Notes: generated by a model from the letters alone, not told the origin. A DNA stretch of 64,000 bases from an uncultured Oscillospiraceae bacterium (GCA_944386975.1 CALXDC010000007.1:1-64000); one strand, 5' to 3'; counted from the first letter of the stretch, positions 17,266 through 25,241 are shown. Made by a program: numbers and translations.

Positions 17266-18129
17266 TCAGCTCCGCTCGTTGAGGAGGGCGAAGCCCAGTA
17301 CCAGGGCCCCGCCCAGGGCCTGTAAGAGGGTGAGGGGCTCTCCTAAGAGAAGCAGGGAGGCCAGCACCGCCACCAGGGGGTCGAGATAGCTCAAAAGGGC
17401 GGCCTCCTGTCCCCGAAGGGAGCGGAGGGAGGAGAAGTAGAGGAGATAGGACAGGCCGGTATGGAGGAAGCCCACCACCAGCAACCGCCACCAGCCGCCA
17501 AAGTCCAGGACCTCCAGGTGGAGGCCCCCGGTGAGGGCCACATAGGGGGCCAGCACCACGATGGCGGCCAGGAACTGGAAGAGGGTGCGGTGGAGGCCGG
17601 GAATCCCGGCGATGTACTTGTTCAGCAGCACTGCCGCCGCATAGAGCACGGCGGCCCCCAAGCCAAAGAGAATTCCCCTCACGTCGTCCCCGCCGCTGCC
17701 GAGGCCGCTGGCGCTGAGGATCAGCACCACCCCCGCCGTGGAGCCTAAAAAGCAGAGGACCTGTCGCCTGGTGAGGGGTTCGCGGAAGAGGAGGGGACAG
17801 GCCGCTGTCACCAGTACCGGGGCGAAATAGTAGCTGAGGGTGGCGATGGAGACGGTGGTGTACCGGTAGGCCTCAAAGAGAAGCATCCAATTGAAGCCGA
17901 TGACCGCCCCGGAGAGGAGCAGCAGGGGGAGAGATTGTCGGAGAGAGGGGAGGGGGACCCGGCGCTTGGAGAGGAGAATCCAGCCCCCCAGGAGGACCAC
18001 CGCCAGCACCGCCCGGCACAACGCCAGGGCCCCGGAGCTCAGGGGAATGCCTCGGACGAAGACCGCCAGGGTTCCCCAGATGGCCATGGCCAGAATGTAG
18101 GTTCGCTTGGCGGCGGCGTTTCGGTTCAT
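17266..18129 (-). CDS. EamA/DMT superfamily transporter
   Basis: A 287-residue membrane protein with ten predicted helices in two EamA repeats, the drug/metabolite transporter fold. The second repeat begins around residue 145 (VRGILFGLGAAVLYAAAVLLNKY) and ends with the typical E-P loop (LLLGEPLTLLQALGGALVL). Members export amino acids, metabolites or drugs; no substrate can be given. The start chosen is the ATG that follows the leader; the ribosome binding site (AAAGAG) is weak. It has its own promoter and ends just beyond the system-2 promoter region without a clear terminator. Confidence 0.88.
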   Translation of the reverse strand: MNRNAAAKRTYILAMAIWGTLAVFVRGIPLSSGALALCRAVLAVVLLGGWILLSKRRVPLPSLRQSLPLLLLSGAVIGFNWMLLFEAYRYTTVSIATLSYYFAPVLVTAACPLLFREPLTRRQVLCFLGSTAGVVLILSASGLGSGGDDVRGILFGLGAAVLYAAAVLLNKYIAGIPGLHRTLFQFLAAIVVLAPYVALTGGLHLEVLDFGGWWRLLVVGFLHTGLSYLLYFSSLRSLRGQEAALLSYLDPLVAVLASLLLLGEPLTLLQALGGALVLGFALLNERS

Positions 18130-18163
18130 ACACAACACTCTTTTCTGCAAAAATCTCCGTACC

Positions 18164-18192
18164 ATTATAAAGGGCGGCGGAGAGAAGCGCAA
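18164..18192 (-). promoter_or_regulatory. Promoter of the DMT transporter gene
   Basis: A -35 TTGCGC and a perfect -10 TATAAT are separated by 17 bases, with a leader of about 28 bases. Confidence 0.65.
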
Positions 18193-18228
18193 CAGAAAAT
18201 GTGCCGTCCGGACAGCTCCGGACGGCAC
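18193..18228 (-). terminator. Rho-independent terminator after hcp
   Basis: A perfect 12-bp GC-rich stem (18201-18212 with 18217-18228), tetraloop and T-rich tail on the minus strand, 12 bases after the hcp stop. Confidence 0.85.
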
Positions 18229-18240
18229 AGGGGAAACGGC

Positions 18241-19839
18241 TTATTCGCCCAGGAGGGTCTTCAGGTCCTCCTCGGGAGTGGTGATGGGAGCGATGTGGTA
18301 GTGCTCCGCCAAATAGTTCAGGACGTTGGGGGAGATGAAGGCGGGGAGGGTGGGGCCCAGGCGGATGTTCTGGATACCCAGGTGAAGGAGAGTCAGCAGG
18401 ATGCACACCGCCTTCTGCTCATACCAGGACAGCACCATGGAGAGGGGCAGGTCGTTGACGCCGCAGCCGAAGGCGTTGGCCAGGGCCACCGCCACCTGAA
18501 TGGCACCGTAGGCGTCGTTGCACTGGCCCATGTCCATGAGTCGGGGAAGGCCACCGATGGTGCCGAGGTCCAGATCGTTGAAGCGGTACTTGCCGCAGGC
18601 CAGGGTCAAAATCACCGTGTCCGCCGGGGCCTCTTTCACGAACTCGGTGTAATAGTTCCGGCCGGGCCGGGCCCCGTCGCAGCCGCCCACTAAGAAGAAG
18701 TGGCGGATGGCCCCGGCCTTCACCGCCTCCACCACCGTGTCTGCCGCTGACAGGATGGCATTGCGGCCAAAGCCGGTCATGACGGTGCTGCCGCCATTGA
18801 TGCCGGTGAAGTCCCGGTCCTCCCCGTAGCCGCCCAACGCCAGAGCCTTCTCAATGAGGGGTGTGAAGTTTTTGTCCTCTCCGATGTGGACCGTCCCCGG
18901 GAAGGTGACGGTGCCGGTGGTAAAGACCCGGTCGGCGTAGCTGGGCTTGGGGGGCATGAGGCAGTTGGTGGTGAAGAGGATGGGGGCGGGCAGGTCCGCA
19001 AACTCCCTCTGCTGGTTCTGCCAGGCGGTGCCGAAGTTGCCCTTCAGATGGGGATACTTCTTCAGCTCCGGATAGGCGTGGGCAGGCAGCATTTCCCCGT
19101 GGGTGTAGACGTTGACGCCCTTGCCCTCGGTCTGCTCTAAAAGGAGCTTCAGGTCCAGCAGATCGTGGCCGGTGACCACAATGAAAGGCCCCTTCTCCAC
19201 CCGGAGAGGCACAGTGACCGGGGCGGGGGTGCCGAAGGTCTCGGTGTTGGCCTGGTCCAGCAGGGCCATGCAGGCGAGGTTACGCTCGCCCACCTCCAGC
19301 ACGATAGGCAACAGCTGCTCCATGCCCCAGTCCTCGCCGATGGCGAAGAGGGCCTTGAAGAAGAAGGCGTTGACCGCCTCATCCACCCGGCCCAGCACCA
19401 TGGCGTGGTAGGCGTAAGCGGCCACGCCCCGGATACCGAAGAGGATCAGGGATTTGAGGGAGCGGATGTCCTCCTGGGCGTTCCAGAGGAGGGACATGTC
19501 GTAGTCGTCATCTCTCCCGCAGGGGGCGCCGCAGGCGCCGCACTGAGGCCGCAGGGCCTCCTTCTCCCGGTGTACCCGGTGGATCAGATCCTCCAAAGCG
19601 GCGTCGTCAAAACTCACGTTGGTGAGGGTGGCGAAGAGGCACTCCACCACCAGCCGCTGGACGGGGAGGCCGGGGATGTCCCCGCCGCTTACCGCCCGGG
19701 CCAGGCCCACCAGGGCCCCGGTGAGGCGGTCCTGGGTCGCCGCAGTGGCGGCGGACTTGCCGCAGACTCCCGCCGCGCCGGTACAACCGCCGCAGCCGGC
19801 GGTCTGCTCGCACTGAAAGCAAAACATCTTCTTGTCCAT
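18241..19839 (-). CDS. hcp: Hybrid cluster protein (hydroxylamine reductase / NO reductase)
   Basis: A cytoplasmic iron-sulfur enzyme of 532 residues that reduces NO to N2O (and hydroxylamine to ammonia in vitro), protecting against nitrosative stress. The N-terminal cysteines C7, C10, C19 and C26 (CFQC...CGGC...VC) bind the simple FeS cluster in the pattern of class I Hcp from anaerobes. The hybrid-cluster ligands fall in conserved stretches such as VTGHDLLDLKLL, a cysteine in TTNCLMPP and the GKYRFN region. An AAGGAG site lies nine bases before the ATG. It is downstream of a ferredoxin-like gene, a likely electron donor, and divergent from a Crp/Fnr regulator. Confidence 0.96.
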   Translation of the reverse strand: MDKKMFCFQCEQTAGCGGCTGAAGVCGKSAATAATQDRLTGALVGLARAVSGGDIPGLPVQRLVVECLFATLTNVSFDDAALEDLIHRVHREKEALRPQCGACGAPCGRDDDYDMSLLWNAQEDIRSLKSLILFGIRGVAAYAYHAMVLGRVDEAVNAFFFKALFAIGEDWGMEQLLPIVLEVGERNLACMALLDQANTETFGTPAPVTVPLRVEKGPFIVVTGHDLLDLKLLLEQTEGKGVNVYTHGEMLPAHAYPELKKYPHLKGNFGTAWQNQQREFADLPAPILFTTNCLMPPKPSYADRVFTTGTVTFPGTVHIGEDKNFTPLIEKALALGGYGEDRDFTGINGGSTVMTGFGRNAILSAADTVVEAVKAGAIRHFFLVGGCDGARPGRNYYTEFVKEAPADTVILTLACGKYRFNDLDLGTIGGLPRLMDMGQCNDAYGAIQVAVALANAFGCGVNDLPLSMVLSWYEQKAVCILLTLLHLGIQNIRLGPTLPAFISPNVLNYLAEHYHIAPITTPEEDLKTLLGE

Positions 19840-19874
19840 TACTTAATTCTCCTTTTGTATCCTCTGTGATTTCC

Positions 19875-20567
19875 TCAATCCAAAATCCGCCCGTCGGTGG
19901 AGATGGTCACCACCTGCCAGGGGATAAACTTTCCGCTCTTCTGGAGGGCGGTCTTCACTGCCTGCTCCATGCCGCCGCAGCAGGGCACCTCCATCCGCAC
20001 CACGGTAACGCTGCGGATGTCGTTGCGGGCGAGAATCTCCGTCAGCTTCTCGGCGTAGTCCACGCTGTCCAGCTTGGGGCAGCCCACCAAAGTCACCTTT
20101 CCTCTGATGAAGTCTTCATGGAAATTTCCATAAGCGTAGGCAGTGCAGTCCGCCGCCACCAGGAGCTTTGCCCCGTCAAAGTAGGGGGCGTTCACCGGGG
20201 CCAGCTTGATCTGCACCGGCCACTGGGTGAGGCGGCTGGGCTGGGGACCCTGGGGGGCGGCCCCCTCCTCCCGGTGAATCTGCCGGGACTGGGTGCCGGG
20301 GCAGCCGCAGGGAAGGGCCTCCGCCGCCTTAGCCGCCTTGTTGGCCTTTACCGCCGCCTCATCATAGGCCGCCGCCTCCCGCTCCACAAAGGTGATGGCC
20401 CCGGTGGGGCAGGTGGGGAGGCAGTCCCCCAGGCCGTCGCAGTAGTCGTCCCGCAGCAGCTTCGCTTTGCCGTTCACCATGCCGATGGCCCCCTCGTGGC
20501 AGGCCGCCGCACAGGCCCCGCAGCCGTTGCACTTCTCCTCGTCGATCTCAATCACTCTCCGAATCAT
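19875..20567 (-). CDS. 4Fe-4S ferredoxin-domain protein, likely redox partner of Hcp
   Basis: A 230-residue protein with a two-cluster ferredoxin domain at residues about 5-60 and a longer C-terminal domain. Cluster 1 has all four cysteines (C13, C16, C19, C23). Cluster 2 reads CDGLGDCLPTCP, keeping C43, C49 and C53 but lacking the second cysteine of the motif, a feature I recall from relatives of this family. The linker has a CGCPG motif, and the C-terminal part has an ADCTAYAYGNFH segment and a CCGG motif that could bind another cofactor. AGGAGGT lies six bases before the ATG. It forms a two-gene unit with hcp, so electron delivery to Hcp is the simplest role. Confidence 0.85.
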   Translation of the reverse strand: MIRRVIEIDEEKCNGCGACAAACHEGAIGMVNGKAKLLRDDYCDGLGDCLPTCPTGAITFVEREAAAYDEAAVKANKAAKAAEALPCGCPGTQSRQIHREEGAAPQGPQPSRLTQWPVQIKLAPVNAPYFDGAKLLVAADCTAYAYGNFHEDFIRGKVTLVGCPKLDSVDYAEKLTEILARNDIRSVTVVRMEVPCCGGMEQAVKTALQKSGKFIPWQVVTISTDGRILD

Positions 20568-20589
20568 ATCAAAACCTCCTGTTTGTTTC

Positions 20590-20618
20590 TTGACTGGTTG
20601 GCCTGAGTATACTAAAAT
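20590..20618 (+). promoter_or_regulatory. Promoter of the Crp/Fnr regulator gene
   Basis: TTGACT and TAAAAT are separated by 17 bases. The inferred start lies near 20625, so the dyad at 20633-20648 would sit just downstream of +1 and could repress. Confidence 0.65.
20606..20611 (-). promoter_or_regulatory. -10 box of the ferredoxin-hcp operon promoter
   Basis: TATACT on the minus strand has no recognisable -35 hexamer at the right distance, as expected for an activator-dependent promoter. The inferred start is near 20599. Confidence 0.55.
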
Positions 20619-20632
20619 CAAATTCAGAAGTA

Positions 20633-20648
20633 TGTTGTTAAAACAACA
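20633..20648. promoter_or_regulatory. Inverted repeat, likely Crp/Fnr-family operator
   Basis: A perfect 7-2-7 dyad with arms TGTTGTT and AACAACA. Its centre falls at -41.5 from the inferred minus-strand start of the ferredoxin-hcp operon, the standard class II activator position for Crp/Fnr proteins, and just downstream of the regulator's own start. Confidence 0.65.
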
Positions 20649-20661
20649 AATGGAGGATGTT

Positions 20662-21327
20662 ATGAATTTTCCATTTCTGTGTACCACGCCCCTCTTTCAT
20701 GGCACCGACCCGGAGGAGGCGGAGGCCATGCTGAGGTGTATGGGTGCCTATACCCGGCGGTACGGCCGCCAGGAGACGGTGTACCACATGGGGGAGACAG
20801 TCCAGAATCTGGGACTGATTCTCTCCGGCGGTGCCAACATCGAGGCCGATGACGCCTGGGGCAATCGGAGTATCCTCTCCCACGTGGGGGCAGGGCAGAT
20901 CTTCGCGGAGACCTACGCCTGCATCCCCGGACAGCCCCTGCTGGTGACGGTAACGGCCACGGAGGAGACGGAGATTTTGTTCCTCAACACCGCCAAGCTC
21001 CTCCAGACATGCACCAGCGCCTGCGCTCATCACAGCCGCCTCATCCAAAATCTTCTCCAGATCTCCGCCCGGAAGAATCTGGCCCTGTCCCAGCGGATGC
21101 TCCATACCGCGCCTAAAACCATTCGGGGCCGCCTGCTGTCCTACCTCTCCCAGCAGGCTTTAGAGGCGGGGAGCCGCCGCTTCGCCATCCCCTTCGACCG
21201 CCAGCAGCTGGCGGACTACCTGGGGGTGGACCGGAGCGCCCTGTCCAGCGAGCTGTCCAAGATGGGGAAGGAGGGGCTGCTCCAATGCCGAAAAAATGTA
21301 TTCGAACTGAAAGAACACGTGGAATAG
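20662..21327 (+). CDS. Crp/Fnr family transcriptional regulator, probably controlling hcp
   Basis: A 221-residue regulator with an N-terminal cyclic-nucleotide-binding-like beta roll (about 10-120), a dimerisation helix (about 120-145) and a C-terminal Crp helix-turn-helix (about 165-215, RQQLADYLGVDRSALSSELSKM). There is no N-terminal FNR cysteine quartet, so direct 4Fe-4S oxygen sensing is unlikely; a haem or other NO sensor, as in HcpR-type regulators of anaerobes, is conceivable but not shown. The start is the ATG after GGAGG; an ATG five codons earlier has no ribosome binding site. It is divergent from ferredoxin-hcp with a shared dyad. Confidence 0.88.
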   Translation: MNFPFLCTTPLFHGTDPEEAEAMLRCMGAYTRRYGRQETVYHMGETVQNLGLILSGGANIEADDAWGNRSILSHVGAGQIFAETYACIPGQPLLVTVTATEETEILFLNTAKLLQTCTSACAHHSRLIQNLLQISARKNLALSQRMLHTAPKTIRGRLLSYLSQQALEAGSRRFAIPFDRQQLADYLGVDRSALSSELSKMGKEGLLQCRKNVFELKEHVE

Positions 21328-21336
21328 GGAGGCGTT

Positions 21337-21573
21337 ATGTTGAGAGATGAAAACAATATGATATATCAGGAATACGCGGAGGACCGGGAGGCCAGATTTG
21401 AAGTTTACCCCAGCGGGAATTTCTATGAGGTATGGGTCCAGCGAAAAATGACCGACGAGTATATGGGACCGGATTGGTTTGCCTACTACGACATCCCGGA
21501 CCACTGTCACCGCGCGGACACTCTGGAGCGGGCGGTGGAAATCGGAAGGGAGTGCCTGCGCTGCCTGCAGTGA
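21337..21573 (+). CDS. Small hypothetical protein downstream of the Crp/Fnr gene
   Basis: A 78-residue acidic, soluble protein rich in aromatics (FYEVWVQRK, PDWFAYYDIPDH) with no recognised domain. It starts nine bases after the regulator stop, preceded by GGAGG, so it is probably cotranscribed. Composition is that of a normal coding sequence. Its function is unknown; it may act with the regulator or simply ride on the transcript. Confidence 0.7.
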   Translation: MLRDENNMIYQEYAEDREARFEVYPSGNFYEVWVQRKMTDEYMGPDWFAYYDIPDHCHRADTLERAVEIGRECLRCLQ

Positions 21574-21575
21574 GG

Positions 21576-21616
21576 AAAAGAGAAAACGCCCGGAAGGCCG
21601 TGGGACCTCCCGGGCG
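21576..21616 (-). terminator. Rho-independent terminator of the cotJ operon
   Basis: A stem of CGCCCGG (21587-21593) with CCGGGCG (21610-21616), extended by imperfect inner pairs, is followed on the minus strand by a T-rich tract. It lies ten bases after cotJC. Confidence 0.65.
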
Positions 21617-21625
21617 GATCAGCGT

Positions 21626-22234
21626 TTATTTTTTCTGCCCCCGGTCGAAGGAGGGGTTCATGTAGTAGACGTTTTTCTCGTCCAGTTTGTCCCTTGCCAG
21701 CCGCAGACCCTCGCCGAAGCGCTGAAAATGGACAATTTCCCGAGCACGCAGGAACTTGATGGCATCATTTACGTCCGGATCGTCGCTCATACGGAGGATG
21801 TTGTCGTAGGTCACCCGGGCCTTCTGCTCGGCGGCAAGATCCTCAGTGAGATCCGCGATGGTATCGCCCTTTACCCCGATGCCAGCCGCGTTCCAGGGGG
21901 AACCGCTGGCAGCGGTAGGGTAGACTCCGGTGGTGTGGTCCACGAAGTAGGGGGCAAAGCCTGCCTCCCGGGTCTGCTCCTCGGTGAGATTTCGGGTGAG
22001 CTGGTGGACAATGGTCCCGATCATCTCCAGGTGGCCCAGTTCCTCGGTACCGATGTCAGTGAGGAGACCCTTCAACTCCGGATAGGGCATGGAGTAGCGC
22101 TGGCTGAGATACCGCAGGGAGGCTCCCAGCTCGCCGTCGGGTCCTCCGTATTGGCTGATAATCAGGGCTGCCAGCTTGGGATTGGTGTTTCGGATGTGTA
22201 CTGGATATTGTAGCTTCTTCTCATAGACAAACAT
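21626..22234 (-). CDS. cotJC: Spore coat protein CotJC (manganese catalase family)
   Basis: A 202-residue ferritin-like protein of the manganese catalase family found in the inner spore coat. Metal-ligand glutamates and histidines are visible in DIGTEELGHLEMIGT (about 62-75), EDLAAEQKARVTYDNIL and REIVHFQRFGEGL, matching the four-helix dimanganese core. It may remove hydrogen peroxide in spores, although activity of CotJC is rarely shown. Its ATG overlaps the stop of the upstream cotJ gene by one base (TGATG), so translation is coupled. It would be expressed in the mother cell. Confidence 0.93.
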   Translation of the reverse strand: MFVYEKKLQYPVHIRNTNPKLAALIISQYGGPDGELGASLRYLSQRYSMPYPELKGLLTDIGTEELGHLEMIGTIVHQLTRNLTEEQTREAGFAPYFVDHTTGVYPTAASGSPWNAAGIGVKGDTIADLTEDLAAEQKARVTYDNILRMSDDPDVNDAIKFLRAREIVHFQRFGEGLRLARDKLDEKNVYYMNPSFDRGQKK

Positions 22235-22692
22235 CAGGCCTTGCCTCCTTCTTCCGCCGCTTCCCAGGGCCAGGGCTCCTGGAGCCAGGTGTAACTGCCG
22301 GCCTCGGCGGCGGCAGTCTGCTGGAGCGGACCATACTTGGCTTCATAAGCCGCCCTACCTTGGCGGTAGAGGGCCGCGTACTTCTGATAGAGGGCAAAGG
22401 CCTCGGTGTCGTACTGGTGGGTGTCCAGATATAGCCCCAGCTCCGCCAGAGCAAAATCCATGGCCATCAGCTCGCACAGCTCCGGCCGGGCACAGCGGAA
22501 ACGGCTGCGCATCTCCCGGAAGAAGGGGAGATAGAGGCCGGGAAAGAGAGTGCCCTTCTCCAGAGCCTCCGCCTTATCATAGGTGGCAGGGTTCTGCTCC
22601 TGCATGGGAACATAGGGGAACACCAGCGGTGCGCAGGTCCCAGGAAGGGAGCCGTTATTGACACCGCAGGCGGTGGTGGTGTTATTCTCCAA
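22234..22692 (-). CDS. Fused spore coat proteins CotJA-CotJB
   Basis: A single 152-residue reading frame carries both small CotJ proteins. Residues about 20-60 match CotJA (LVFPYVPMQEQNPATYDKAE and the GLYLPF end), and residues about 70-150 match CotJB (MDFALAELGLYLDTHQYDTEAF through WPWE). In Bacillus these are two separate genes of about 80 residues each, followed by cotJC. No frameshift or internal ribosome binding site is visible at the junction, so this looks like a true fusion. The start is a TTG eight bases after AGGAGG. The three CotJ parts assemble into the inner coat around CotJC. Confidence 0.88.
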   Translation of the reverse strand: MENNTTTACGVNNGSLPGTCAPLVFPYVPMQEQNPATYDKAEALEKGTLFPGLYLPFFREMRSRFRCARPELCELMAMDFALAELGLYLDTHQYDTEAFALYQKYAALYRQGRAAYEAKYGPLQQTAAAEAGSYTWLQEPWPWEAAEEGGKA

Positions 22693-22718
22693 AATTGATT
22701 CCTCCTGTCAGTGGATCC

Positions 22719-22759
22719 GGGGGAGTGGACTCCCCCAGGAGAAGGGGAAACCTTCTCCC
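22719..22759. repeat. Two adjacent short hairpins in the cotJ leader
   Basis: One inverted repeat has arms GGGGGAGT and ACTCCCCC; a second has arms GAGAAGG and CCTTCTC. Neither is followed by a T run. They lie between the putative sporulation promoter and cotJAB and could shape the leader RNA; they also resemble short dispersed intergenic palindromes. Confidence 0.5.
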
Positions 22760-22764
22760 GAACC

Positions 22765-22792
22765 ATCCTATGCCTCAGTCCTGCAGGCGGTG
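22765..22792 (-). promoter_or_regulatory. Possible mother-cell sigma (SigK/SigE-like) promoter for cotJ
   Basis: CACC and CATAGGAT are separated by 16 bases, close to the SigK pattern mACm-N16-CATAnnnTA. The match is partial and no housekeeping promoter is evident. Confidence 0.35.
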
Positions 22793-22870
22793 CCGCTCTT
22801 CCATTTTCCACCCTGCTGTGGTAGAATGTTCTCACTGCCTCCCACATAAGGTTGTGGAGGGGTGTTTTCT

Positions 22871-23608
22871 GTGTTTTTTATCGTAACGAAACGGCATCTG
22901 GTGGCGGTACTGGGACTGATCCTGTTTGTGGCGGCCTTCTCCGCCGTCCTCTGGCAGGGGACGGCCCGGCCCGCCTTCTTGCAGCAGCAGGGGACTGTGA
23001 CACGGCCTGCCGTGGTCATCGTGGATCCGGGCCACGGGGGAGAGGACGGCGGAGCGGTGGCGGAGGACGGCACCGTGGAGAGCGGGATCAACCTGTCTGT
23101 AGCCCTGAAGGTGGAGGACCTGTTGTTTCTCACCGGCCAGGAGACGGAAATGACCCGGCGGGAGGACGTGTCCGTCTACTCTCAAGGGGCGGAGACCCTG
23201 CGGGAGAAGAAAGTCTCAGACCTTCGCAACCGGGTGGAATTGGTCAACAGCATGGGGGAGGGTGCGGTGCTTCTCTCCATCCACCAGAACAGTCTGCCCC
23301 AGGCCAAAAGTGTCCGGGGCGCCCAGGTGTTCTATAACGAAACCGCTGGGGCGGAACCACTGGCGGCAGCCATCCAGCAAGCCATGAACCAAGCCGTGAA
23401 TGCCGGGGGGGAGAAGACCCACAAAGCCATTGACGGCTCCGTTTATCTCATGGCTCACATTGACTGTCCCGGAGTGCTGGTAGAATGCGGCTTCCTCTCT
23501 AACGCCGAGGAGACCGCTCTTTTGAAGACAGAGGACTACCAAAAAAAACTGGCGCTATCCATCACCGCCGGATATCTGTCCGGCTGCGCCGCTATGGAAA
23601 TGGAATAA
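22871..23608 (+). CDS. cwlD: N-acetylmuramoyl-L-alanine amidase CwlD-like (spore cortex)
   Basis: Zinc amidase (Amidase_3) that strips peptide side chains from spore peptidoglycan so that muramic-delta-lactam can form. The 245-residue protein has one N-terminal signal/anchor helix (about 8-30). Catalytic motifs are DPGHGGEDGG (zinc histidine), E in VESGINLSVAL, SIHQNS (second zinc histidine) and VECGFLSN (catalytic glutamate). Length fits CwlD. The GTG used here is eight bases after GGAGGGG; another GTG three codons earlier is too close to that site. It lies 12 bases upstream of radA. Confidence 0.88.
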   Translation: MFFIVTKRHLVAVLGLILFVAAFSAVLWQGTARPAFLQQQGTVTRPAVVIVDPGHGGEDGGAVAEDGTVESGINLSVALKVEDLLFLTGQETEMTRREDVSVYSQGAETLREKKVSDLRNRVELVNSMGEGAVLLSIHQNSLPQAKSVRGAQVFYNETAGAEPLAAAIQQAMNQAVNAGGEKTHKAIDGSVYLMAHIDCPGVLVECGFLSNAEETALLKTEDYQKKLALSITAGYLSGCAAMEME

Positions 23609-23620
23609 GAGAGGAACGGC

Positions 23621-24997
23621 ATGAAGGCAAAGACAGTTTTTTACTGCACGGAGTGCGGCAACGAGACGCCCAAGTGGGCGGGGAAGTGCCCCGCCTGCGG
23701 GGCATGGAACACCATCGTAGAGCAGCCCACCGCCCCAAAGGCGGCCAAGAGCGTATCCCGGAGCGTTGGCGGTGGGGGATATCGGCCTGTTAAGGCAGTC
23801 CACCTGTCGGAGATTGCAGGGCAGCAGGAAATCCGGTTTTCCACCGGCATGAAGGAGTTGGACCGGGTTCTGGGTGGCGGAGCGGTGAAGGGTTCCCTGG
23901 TGCTGGTGGGCGGTGCACCCGGCATCGGCAAGAGTACTCTGATGCTGCAGATCTGCCATACCCTTTGCGCCGCCTCCAAGGTATTGTATGTATCCGGGGA
24001 GGAGTCGGTGGGGCAGTTGAAGCTGCGGGCCCAGCGGCTGGGGGTAGCAGGGGAGGACCTGTATATCCTGGCGGAGACGGGGCTGGAGGACGTGCTGGAG
24101 TCGGTGCGCCAAGAGGCCCCGGACGTGCTGATTGTGGACTCCATTCAGACCCTCTACAACCCCAATTTGGATACACCTCCGGGCAGTGTGGGCCAGGTGA
24201 AGGACTGCACCCTGGCTCTCATGGATCTGGCCAAGCGGCAGGAGGTGACAGTGTTTGTCATCGGTCATGTGAACAAGGAGGGTTCCATCGCAGGTCCCAA
24301 GGTGCTGGAACACATGGTGGACTGCGTACTGTACTTCGAGGGAGACCAGCACAATACCTACCGCATTCTCCGGGCAGCCAAAAACCGCTTTGGGGCTACC
24401 AACGAGATCGGTGTCTTCGAGATGCAGAACAACGGCTTATATGAGGTAGAGAACCCCTCTAAAATGCTGCTATCCGGCCGACCGGATGGAGCCAGCGGAA
24501 CCTGTGTTACCTGTGTGATGGAGGGGGCGCGGCCGGTGCTGGCGGAGATCCAGGCGCTGATCGCTCCCACCAGCTTTTCCTCGCCCCGGCGAAGCAGCAA
24601 CGGCTTCGACTTCAACCGGGCGGCCATGCTGATGGCAGTGCTGGAGAAGCGGGGCGGCCTGCGGCTATCCACCTGCGATGCCTACATGAACATCATCGGG
24701 GGATTGACCCTGGACGAACCTGCGGCGGACTTGGCGGCGGTGCTGGCCCTGGCATCCAGCTATCTGGACAAGCCGGTGGCAGGCGACCTGGCGGCCATCG
24801 GCGAGGTTGGACTTACTGGAGAGCTGCGGGCGGTGAACCATCTGGACCAGCGGCTGTCGGAGGTTCGGCGGCTGGGCTTCACGAAGTGTGTAGTACCCAA
24901 GCGTCGCAGCGGCAAGCTGGACGGCGGCGACGGCCTGACGCTTTTGCAGGCGGACAATATCGGTGAGGCTATCCGTATGGTGTTGGGTAAGGTGTGA
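23621..24997 (+). CDS. radA: DNA repair protein RadA/Sms
   Basis: A RecA-like, DnaB-type ATPase that promotes branch migration during recombination and repair. The 458-residue protein has the N-terminal C4 zinc finger (C9, C12, C26, C29), a Walker A GGAPGIGKST near residue 97, the RadA-specific KNRFG motif around 252 and a C-terminal Lon-protease-like domain (GDLAAIGEVGLTGELR). All are intact and length is normal. A GAGAGGA site precedes the ATG. It is the last core gene before the mobile element, and no terminator is visible between it and the element. Confidence 0.97.
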   Translation: MKAKTVFYCTECGNETPKWAGKCPACGAWNTIVEQPTAPKAAKSVSRSVGGGGYRPVKAVHLSEIAGQQEIRFSTGMKELDRVLGGGAVKGSLVLVGGAPGIGKSTLMLQICHTLCAASKVLYVSGEESVGQLKLRAQRLGVAGEDLYILAETGLEDVLESVRQEAPDVLIVDSIQTLYNPNLDTPPGSVGQVKDCTLALMDLAKRQEVTVFVIGHVNKEGSIAGPKVLEHMVDCVLYFEGDQHNTYRILRAAKNRFGATNEIGVFEMQNNGLYEVENPSKMLLSGRPDGASGTCVTCVMEGARPVLAEIQALIAPTSFSSPRRSSNGFDFNRAAMLMAVLEKRGGLRLSTCDAYMNIIGGLTLDEPAADLAAVLALASSYLDKPVAGDLAAIGEVGLTGELRAVNHLDQRLSEVRRLGFTKCVVPKRRSGKLDGGDGLTLLQADNIGEAIRMVLGKV

Positions 24998-25094
24998 CGG
25001 AGTTCCCGCAGTTCTGTGCAGTGGCCCCAGCTGGGTTGCATCGCAATGGACGGACCAGCAGCGGGGAAGGGCCTATTTTCTGGTCCACACATAA

Positions 25095-25122
25095 TTGAAC
25101 AAAATATTGAAGTTTTGTTCAG
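25095..25122. repeat. Left attachment-like palindromic site
   Basis: Arms TTGAACAAAA and TTTTGTTCA flank an 8-base centre. The arms resemble dif XerD arms (TTTAACATAA type). The first 12 bases here, plus AA just before, are repeated exactly at the right end. Confidence 0.55.
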
Positions 25123-25145
25123 TCGTCCGGCAGGGATTTGGGCAT

Positions 25146-25235
25146 AAAAAAACCGCCCAGCTCGGACCCTGGTACGTGACAGGGGGGTTACGAAAACCCG
25201 CTGGGCGGCAGTGTGGCTTTCGCCATCACCTGGCA
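25146..25235 (-). ncRNA. Candidate structured small RNA of the element
   Basis: A strong promoter and a strong terminator lie about 90 bases apart with no coding potential between them. The predicted RNA has a short GGC-GAAA-GCC hairpin (GNRA loop), then an outer stem CCGCCCAGC with GCTGGGCGG enclosing two inner hairpins (CCCTG/CAGGG and GGGTT/AACCC), a three-way junction, and then seven Us. No Rfam family is recognised by eye; SRP, 6S and common riboswitches do not fit. Plasmid-type copy-control antisense RNA is one possibility. Confidence 0.55.
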
Positions 25236-25241
25236 CTTTCA

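Noticed and set aside
22719..22759. Terminators upstream of cotJ
   Set aside because: Both hairpins lack T runs on either strand and sit inside the likely leader of the operon.
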